Assembly: GCF_036172515.1 (NCBI RefSeq)
Contig: NZ_JAXKVW010000004.1
Coordinates: 100,010-164,009 of the forward strand
Direction of reading: 5' to 3'
Length of the DNA: 64,000 bases
From: Flexistipes sp.
GTDB taxonomy: Bacteria; Chrysiogenota; Deferribacteres; Deferribacterales; Flexistipitaceae
In this document: positions 58,557 to 64,000 of the stretch, piece by piece
Numbering within the stretch: the stretch's first letter is position 1
Layout of the letters: every line of letters starts with the position of its first letter
The notes under the pieces: generated by a model
What the model saw: only the letters and a program-made list of their open reading frames with translations
Databases searched by the model: none
What the model was told of the DNA's origin: nothing
Translations under genes and position numbers: made by a program

Positions 58557-60208
58557 AAATTTTCGATTGGCTTGAAGACCATATAAAATTTATTAAACTT
58601 ATAAGTATACCTTTAATTTTACTTCTTATAACATTAATTGCCCTGATGGTGCATCTTACTGAAGGTCATTGGTTGCACTTGATGTATATACCGGTGATTT
58701 TAGGCGGAATTATTTATGGTTCCTGGGGAGGTCTGATTTCCGGGGTTATAGGCAGCATTGCAATCAGCCCTTTGATTCATTCACATATTGATGCTCAAGG
58801 TTTCAAAGCTTTTACCGGCTGGATTGAGCATGCAAGTTCTTTTTCATTTATAGGATTGTTTATAGGTGCTTTTGCCGGCAATGCACGCAAATATATGCTC
58901 CGGACAAAATGGGAGGCTGTACATGATAAGATAACAGGTCTTCCAAACAGACTTTCTCTTGAAAAAGAAGTAGAGGATCTTTCAGCCGCGGAAAAAGCGG
59001 GTAAACATCATTACATGATCACAGCTATAATAAAAAACTCGAGAGAATTGGAAAGTGCATTCGGGCCGGAAGTTATAAACAATATGATAGGGCAGCTGGC
59101 AGACCGCCTGAGCACAGTTTCAAAAGAAAGCATAAAAGTTTACCGCACCCATTTTGACCAAGTGGGTATTCTTGTGAAAAACTATCATGAAAATAAAATA
59201 GAAGAACTGCTTAAAAAACTGGAAAGTCGCTTTTATGACGCATTTGAATTTGAGGACATAAGACTGCATGGCGATATTTTCATGGGCATTTTTAAATTCG
59301 ATAAAATAAATAATATATCTTCATATTATTTGCAAAAAGCTTCTTCAGCAGCGGTCAAAGCAATCAAATCAAATAAAAGATATTTTATTATGACAATGAG
59401 TGAGGCACTTCAAACTTCTGTTGAAAATCTGAAGTTAATGGGTGATATAAAAGAGGCATTGGATAAGGAACAAATATATTTTCATTTTCAACCTAAAATC
59501 AACTTAAGTACAGGCAAATTGCATGGCTTTGAAGCACTTATGAGATGGGATCATCCAGTATATGGTTATATTCCACCGGGTAAATTTATTCCCAGAGCTG
59601 AAGAGAGTACGCTTATACACTGGCTTACATTTTATACCATAGATAAAGGGCTTGCTCAGCTTTTGAAGTGGAACGATAAAGGGATTAGAGATATTAGGCT
59701 GGCTGTAAACATATCAACTCAAAATTTAGCTGATTCTGACTTCACTCAGAAAATTATTCATTTGCTTGACCGGTATGGCATTGAAGGGAAATATCTTGAG
59801 CTGGAAATTACGGAAAATTCGTTTATGGATAATATAGAACAATCCATCCCTATGCTAAAAAGTTTAAGTGATGCCGGCATAATTCTTTCCATAGATGACT
59901 TTGGCACCGGTTATTCCTCTCTCTTATATTTGAAACAACTGCCTGTTTCAGCAGTAAAAATAGATCAGGCTTTTGTAAAACATTTACCTGAGGATAATGA
60001 TTCGGTTCATATTGTAAGAGAGGCTATAAGGCTCGCACATATACTGGATATGGAAGTTGTTGCTGAGGGCGTTGAGACACAGGAATCACTGGAATTTCTA
60101 AAACAGGAAAAATGTGACTTAGCCCAGGGCTATTATATTTGCCATCCTCTGCCGGCGGCTGAAATTGAAGAAATTTACAACAAGACAAATGGCAAGTTTG
60201 TTGAATAA
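58553..60208 (+). CDS. Membrane EAL-domain c-di-GMP phosphodiesterase with degenerate GGDEF
   Basis: 551 residues. Several membrane helices (~15-120). The diguanylate cyclase-like middle lacks a GGDEF signature (THFDQVG in its place), so it is likely inactive or regulatory. EAL domain (~305-545) is intact: FEALMRWDHP, NIS, EITEN, IDDFGTGYSSL, KIDQAFVKHL, AEGVET. Start overlaps the toxin remnant. Confidence 0.9.
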   Translation: MKIFDWLEDHIKFIKLISIPLILLLITLIALMVHLTEGHWLHLMYIPVILGGIIYGSWGGLISGVIGSIAISPLIHSHIDAQGFKAFTGWIEHASSFSFIGLFIGAFAGNARKYMLRTKWEAVHDKITGLPNRLSLEKEVEDLSAAEKAGKHHYMITAIIKNSRELESAFGPEVINNMIGQLADRLSTVSKESIKVYRTHFDQVGILVKNYHENKIEELLKKLESRFYDAFEFEDIRLHGDIFMGIFKFDKINNISSYYLQKASSAAVKAIKSNKRYFIMTMSEALQTSVENLKLMGDIKEALDKEQIYFHFQPKINLSTGKLHGFEALMRWDHPVYGYIPPGKFIPRAEESTLIHWLTFYTIDKGLAQLLKWNDKGIRDIRLAVNISTQNLADSDFTQKIIHLLDRYGIEGKYLELEITENSFMDNIEQSIPMLKSLSDAGIILSIDDFGTGYSSLLYLKQLPVSAVKIDQAFVKHLPEDNDSVHIVREAIRLAHILDMEVVAEGVETQESLEFLKQEKCDLAQGYYICHPLPAAEIEEIYNKTNGKFVE

Positions 60209-60406
60209 ATTCTAAAAAATTTCTATTTCTTTCTTATAAAAGCTTTTGTTTAATAGACTCTCAAAAATATTTTTTCTTTTATTTCGTTAATATGCTTGTA
60301 GAAATTATGATAAGTTTGAATGATTTAAAAATAAAGGTTGACAGACAGTCTAATTAGGATGAATTTTATCTTAATTGCAGATTCTTGATTAATTATTTCA
60401 AGACAA

Positions 60407-61741
60407 GAGACCTTTGCACAGGAAATACTATAAAGGTCTTTAGTTAATATATTTTGTCCTTACTGTTATGTATTTATGTGATAAGTTACATGATTAATTA
60501 AAGACAGAGGAGCAATTATGGAAAAGTACATAGAACCCACAGTATTAGATTCAATGTTAGACTTTAAAGCTAATGATTCGACTTATCTTGATAAGATAAA
60601 TTCACTTATAGACTGGAAGAAAGTAAAATCAATCCTTGATAAGAAATACAGATGGACTAAGAACACATCTGGCAGCAGAGCTTATTCCCCGTTACTTTTG
60701 TTTAAAATACTTTTAGTACAATCCTGGGAAAAGCTGAGTGACCATCAGGCTGAATTTGCCTTAAAGGATCGGTTGTCAGTAATAAGATTTGTAGGAGTAA
60801 GTGTATCCGGAGAAGTTCCGGATCACAGTACCATCAGCAGGTTTCGGAGCAGATTACTGGAATTGGAGATATTTGACGAGTTATTTTCAGAGATAAACAG
60901 GCAGTTATCGGAATCAAATTTAATAGTGAAAAGCAGGAAGGAAGCGATAATAGATGCGACATTGGTAGAGTCCTCGTGCCGTCCCCGTAAAGTAGTAAAT
61001 GATATTGCAGAAGATCGGCATGAAGGAGATGATGACAATGATAGTTCCTGTGGTGGTTCCGGAGGGAATAATGAAAGCAACAGAAGTTATTCGAAGGACA
61101 CTGATGCTAGCTGGTTAAAGAAGGGTAATAGAGCGTATTATGGCTACAAACAATTTTTCTGTGTAAATTCGGACGGTTATATATTGTGAGAAATGGTAAA
61201 GAGTGCCAGATAGAGTGAGGTGCGGAATTTGTCACCTTTATTACAAAAGCTTAACTTGCCTAAGGGAACGGCAATATATGCAGATAAAGGCTACAACAGT
61301 GAATATAACCGCAGAGATATCTCAAGTAATTATGTAGATATGATAATGTATAAGGCAGCGCGGAATAAGTCACTTACAGGATTTCAGAAATTTCATAACA
61401 AGGCAGTAAGCAAGGTTCGTTATGTCGTTGAGCAGGCAATTGGATTGATTAAACTTCATTTTGGTTATACTCGTAGCCGGTTTATAGGTATTGATAAGGT
61501 TAGGCTGGAATTGTCTATACATTGTATGGCATATAATCTGAGAAAGGGTGCTTTAAGAATGATTTGACAAGATTTAACAATACAGGTGTGTCCAAAATTA
61601 CCTATTTTGGACAATTTGAGGTAATTTAGACGAAAAAACTAATTTTGTTTTGCTGATAATATCGTTTAAAAAAGTAGAAGTTAACAAATTTGGCGGTAAA
61701 ATTGAAGAAATTTAAAAAAAATGACATGATTCAAAGGTCTC
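60407..61741. mobile_element. Decayed IS5-family insertion sequence
   Basis: Left end GAGACCTTTG (60407-60416) and right end CAAAGGTCTC (61732-61741) are 10-bp inverted repeats enclosing one transposase remnant, ~1335 bp. No clear target duplication. A hairpin TGTCCAAAAT/ATTTTGGACA (61589-61613) lies near the right end. The preceding 60209-60406 holds only AT-rich sequence with a TTGACA at 60338. Confidence 0.75.
60518..61567 (+). pseudogene. IS5-family transposase, interrupted by two stops
   Basis: One frame throughout, with TGA at 61187-61189 and TAG at 61211-61213. N-part has the DDE first Asp in AIIDATLVESS; the C-part has YADKGYNS and VEQAIGLIKLHFG. The region between appears shortened. 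AGAGGAG upstream. Inactive unless stops are suppressed. Confidence 0.85.
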
Positions 61742-61869
61742 AAATTAAGAGTGAAATGATTTATAATTAGAAAAATCTAATCAAGTATTGAAAAATTATG
61801 GTATAATTATTTATAGCTTTCTGATATCTGATACTGTTAAAAAAGAATTTATGCTGCCGGGGTGTTTTG
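61742..61869. other. Gap between IS and kinase
   Basis: AT-rich; no gene. GTATAATTA near 61801 could be a -10 for the kinase. Confidence 0.35.
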
Positions 61870-64000
61870 GTGGATTCTAAAATAAAGACAAATATTTCCC
61901 TTTTCAAAAGGATGTTACAGTATTTTATTATTCTGATTATGCTGGTTGCAACTGTTGTCGTCTGGTATCACTGGAATAATGCCCACAAAAAAGAAAAACA
62001 GGAAAAGTTTAAAAGATATACTGAAAGTATTACATATGAGCTTACTGAAAGATTACATAATTTCAAAATGATCCTGCAGGGAGGGGCCGGTCTATTTTTC
62101 GCTTCCGAAGAGGTAAACAGGGACGAGTGGAGAGCATATTATGAATACAGGATAATGACTCCTCCGTATCCTGATTTCCAGGCTGTGGGTTTTATACAAA
62201 CTATTCGTGCATCACAATTGAAAAATCATATAAGTAAAATAAAAGAAGAAGGATTTTCAGATTACACTGTATGGCCGGATAAAAACAGGGAAGTGTATGC
62301 TCCTATAGTTTTTGTGGAACCGTTTAATAAAGACAACCGGCAGCGGCTGGGTTTTGATACCTTTTCTAATCCAATATTCAGGAAAACTATGGAGCGTGCC
62401 CGGGATACCGGTGAAGCATCCATTTCAGATGCTGTTGAAATGAATATTGAAGGAAAAGAGAACTTTCACAAAGGTTTTTATTTGTTTATTCCCGTTTATA
62501 AGGGGAAAACGGTACCTTTCTCAGTAAAAGATCGTAGAGAAAAGATTGAAGGATATGTATATTGCGCTTTCAGCCTGCCTAATCTTATGAATTACGTTTC
62601 ATTGTATATTTCTGAGAACGCTTTTTTGAAACTATACAGCGGCTCCGGTATTTCTTCCGGAAATCTTTTGTATTCCAAAAGTAAAAATAAATTAAATACA
62701 GATGACGGATTATTTGTAAAAAAAACACTCAATCTGCACGGACAAAAGTGGACATTGGCATTTACACCAACGCCTTCATTTAAAATGGATGAAGAGGACG
62801 TTCTCTCGCGAATGGGTATCCTATTTTCGGGTATCACACTTATTTTGCTTACTATCCTTTTACTAAGGATCCAAATAAAAACAACAAAAAGAGCACAAAG
62901 CATTGCAGATAAAATGACAGCTTCTTTCAGGAAGAGTGAAGAGCGTTTACGAAAAATTTTGGAAGCCGCTCCCAATGCCATAATTGTTTTTGATGAGGAC
63001 GGTGAAATCCTGTTAGCCAATAAACAGGTGAAAGATATTTTCAGATACACAGTGGCTGAAATCAGAGAAAAAAATCTGAATGATTTAATACCCGAACGTT
63101 TTCATGATAAACACGAAGAGCTTTGCAGAGATTATTTGAAAAATCCGGTTTTAAGAGAAATGGGAAAGGGTTTGGAAGTGTTAGCAAGAAGAAAAGACAA
63201 CAGCGAATTTCCTGCTGAGATCAGTCTTAATACGTATTACTCCGAAAATAATGAAACCAGAGTAATCAGTGTTGTGCAGGATATAACTGAGCGCCACCAG
63301 GCTGAAAGGGAAAGAATAAAACGCAAGGCAGCAGAAGATGCCGATCGGGCAAAAAGTGTCTTTGTTTCCAACATGAGCCATGAGATACGTACACCGCTGA
63401 ATGCCATTATGGGGTTTGCCCAGATTCTTGAGAGAGATCCCGCACTTACCGAACGACAATATGAACAGGTGCATACAATTAACCGCAGCGGACGGCACCT
63501 GCTGAATCTGATAAATGATATTCTGGATATTTCCAAAATTGAATCGGGACAGCTCACCCTGCATAAAAATAAATTCTGTCTGCACACACTTCTGGAAGAT
63601 ATTGAAATGATGTTCCGTTCCAGAGCTGATGGCAAAGGGATTCAATTTCTTGTCGACCGGGAGGAAAATGTTCCTCAAAACATTATTGCAGATGAAGGGA
63701 AACTTCGTCAGATACTCGTTAATCTGATCGGAAATGCTGTTAAATTTACCAAATCCGGAGGGGTAAGTCTGAAGGTAAAAGCTGAGGAAAAAGATGAAAC
63801 CGGTCATGAAGAAAGTAAAGCGGTAAATCTAATGTTCGAAGTGGAAGACAGCGGCCCCGGTATACCAGAGGAAGATATGGAAAATATTTTCGATTCGTTC
63901 AGCCAGTCGCAGGCTGGTGTTGAGGCAGGGGGTACCGGCCTGGGGTTACCTATCAGCAAGCGTCTTATTAATCTTATGGGCGGCAGTATAAGTGTTGACA
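61870..64000 (+). CDS. CHASE-PAS hybrid-type sensor histidine kinase, truncated by window edge
   Basis: Open from a GTG at 61870 (GGGGTG upstream) to the edge, 710 codons. TM helix (~15-35), periplasmic CHASE domain (~70-260: YPDFQAVGFIQTI), second TM (~315-338), PAS (~360-480), HisKA with VSNMSHEIRTPLNAIMGFAQ, HATPase (GNAVKFT, DSGPGIPEEDM, GGTGLGLPISKRLI). A receiver may follow outside the window. Confidence 0.9.
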   Translation, partial: MDSKIKTNISLFKRMLQYFIILIMLVATVVVWYHWNNAHKKEKQEKFKRYTESITYELTERLHNFKMILQGGAGLFFASEEVNRDEWRAYYEYRIMTPPYPDFQAVGFIQTIRASQLKNHISKIKEEGFSDYTVWPDKNREVYAPIVFVEPFNKDNRQRLGFDTFSNPIFRKTMERARDTGEASISDAVEMNIEGKENFHKGFYLFIPVYKGKTVPFSVKDRREKIEGYVYCAFSLPNLMNYVSLYISENAFLKLYSGSGISSGNLLYSKSKNKLNTDDGLFVKKTLNLHGQKWTLAFTPTPSFKMDEEDVLSRMGILFSGITLILLTILLLRIQIKTTKRAQSIADKMTASFRKSEERLRKILEAAPNAIIVFDEDGEILLANKQVKDIFRYTVAEIREKNLNDLIPERFHDKHEELCRDYLKNPVLREMGKGLEVLARRKDNSEFPAEISLNTYYSENNETRVISVVQDITERHQAERERIKRKAAEDADRAKSVFVSNMSHEIRTPLNAIMGFAQILERDPALTERQYEQVHTINRSGRHLLNLINDILDISKIESGQLTLHKNKFCLHTLLEDIEMMFRSRADGKGIQFLVDREENVPQNIIADEGKLRQILVNLIGNAVKFTKSGGVSLKVKAEEKDETGHEESKAVNLMFEVEDSGPGIPEEDMENIFDSFSQSQAGVEAGGTGLGLPISKRLINLMGGSISVD

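Noticed and set aside
61187..61213. Programmed stop readthrough in the transposase
   Set aside because: Two different stops in a shortened region and no known recoding signal; simple decay is more likely.

Overview
The window is an AT-rich stretch of a conjugative element (plasmid or ICE). No rRNA, complete tRNA or chromosomal housekeeping operon was recognised. An F-type transfer apparatus, HU, SSB, IS5-type transposase and PAS/CHASE kinases in an AT-rich background fit a deep-branching Gram-negative such as a member of the Deferribacterota. That taxonomic guess is inference only; no species is claimed.

Layout. 0-16.5 kb (minus strand): half of an F-type mating apparatus in two or three operons (trbI-traW-traU-orf-traN-trbC; traF-traH-orf-traG; dsb-traD-orf), interrupted by a RES/Xre toxin-antitoxin pair. 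16.7-25.6 kb: accessory genes of unknown function, a MITE-like insertion beside a tRNA/tmRNA 3' fragment, a lytic transglycosylase, IS200/IS605-like relics, an ImmA-type protease-regulator and an Xre repressor. 25.6-29.9 kb: replication/partition (putative replication protein, ParB, operator-like repeats). 30-37.3 kb (plus strand): the other half of the transfer machine (OmpA-like protein, pilin, traL-E-K-B-V-C). 37.4-39.5 kb: ParM-type partition genes and HU. 39.7-43.1 kb: a small secreted/membrane pair and a hybrid histidine kinase. 43.1-57.6 kb: the most unusual part, one long rightward unit of 24 mostly small genes (SSB, Bet/RecT, Cas4-like exonuclease, adenine-methylase-like protein, SNF2 helicase, DpnD/PcfM-like, ArdC-like). 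57.7-64 kb: an AbiE antitoxin with a truncated toxin, an EAL protein, a decayed IS5-like element and a CHASE hybrid kinase running off the edge.

How it works together. Eight copies of an ACCACA box, most of them 26-27 nt upstream of a -10-like hexamer, precede the tra operons on both strands plus the pilin, partition and replication units, suggesting one shared regulator. The 43-57 kb unit has a different control style. A good sigma70 promoter (TTGAAA-17-TATAAT, 43124-43152) starts a transcript with a ~790-nt structured leader, and then 15 intergenic copies of one RNA architecture follow. Each has a C-rich/G-rich hairpin whose loop can pair with a downstream strand, and that same strand can instead pair with the Shine-Dalgarno (GGAGGCAGTT-type) of the next gene. 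Sequence changes in loop, middle strand and ribosome site compensate one another, which is strong internal evidence for a mutually exclusive translational switch repeated through the operon. Near the end, another large hairpin displays AACTGCCTCC, the exact complement of the shared ribosome site, in its loop. The gene content resembles the early-entry (leading) region of conjugative plasmids. I regard this repeated switch array as the candidate undescribed system.
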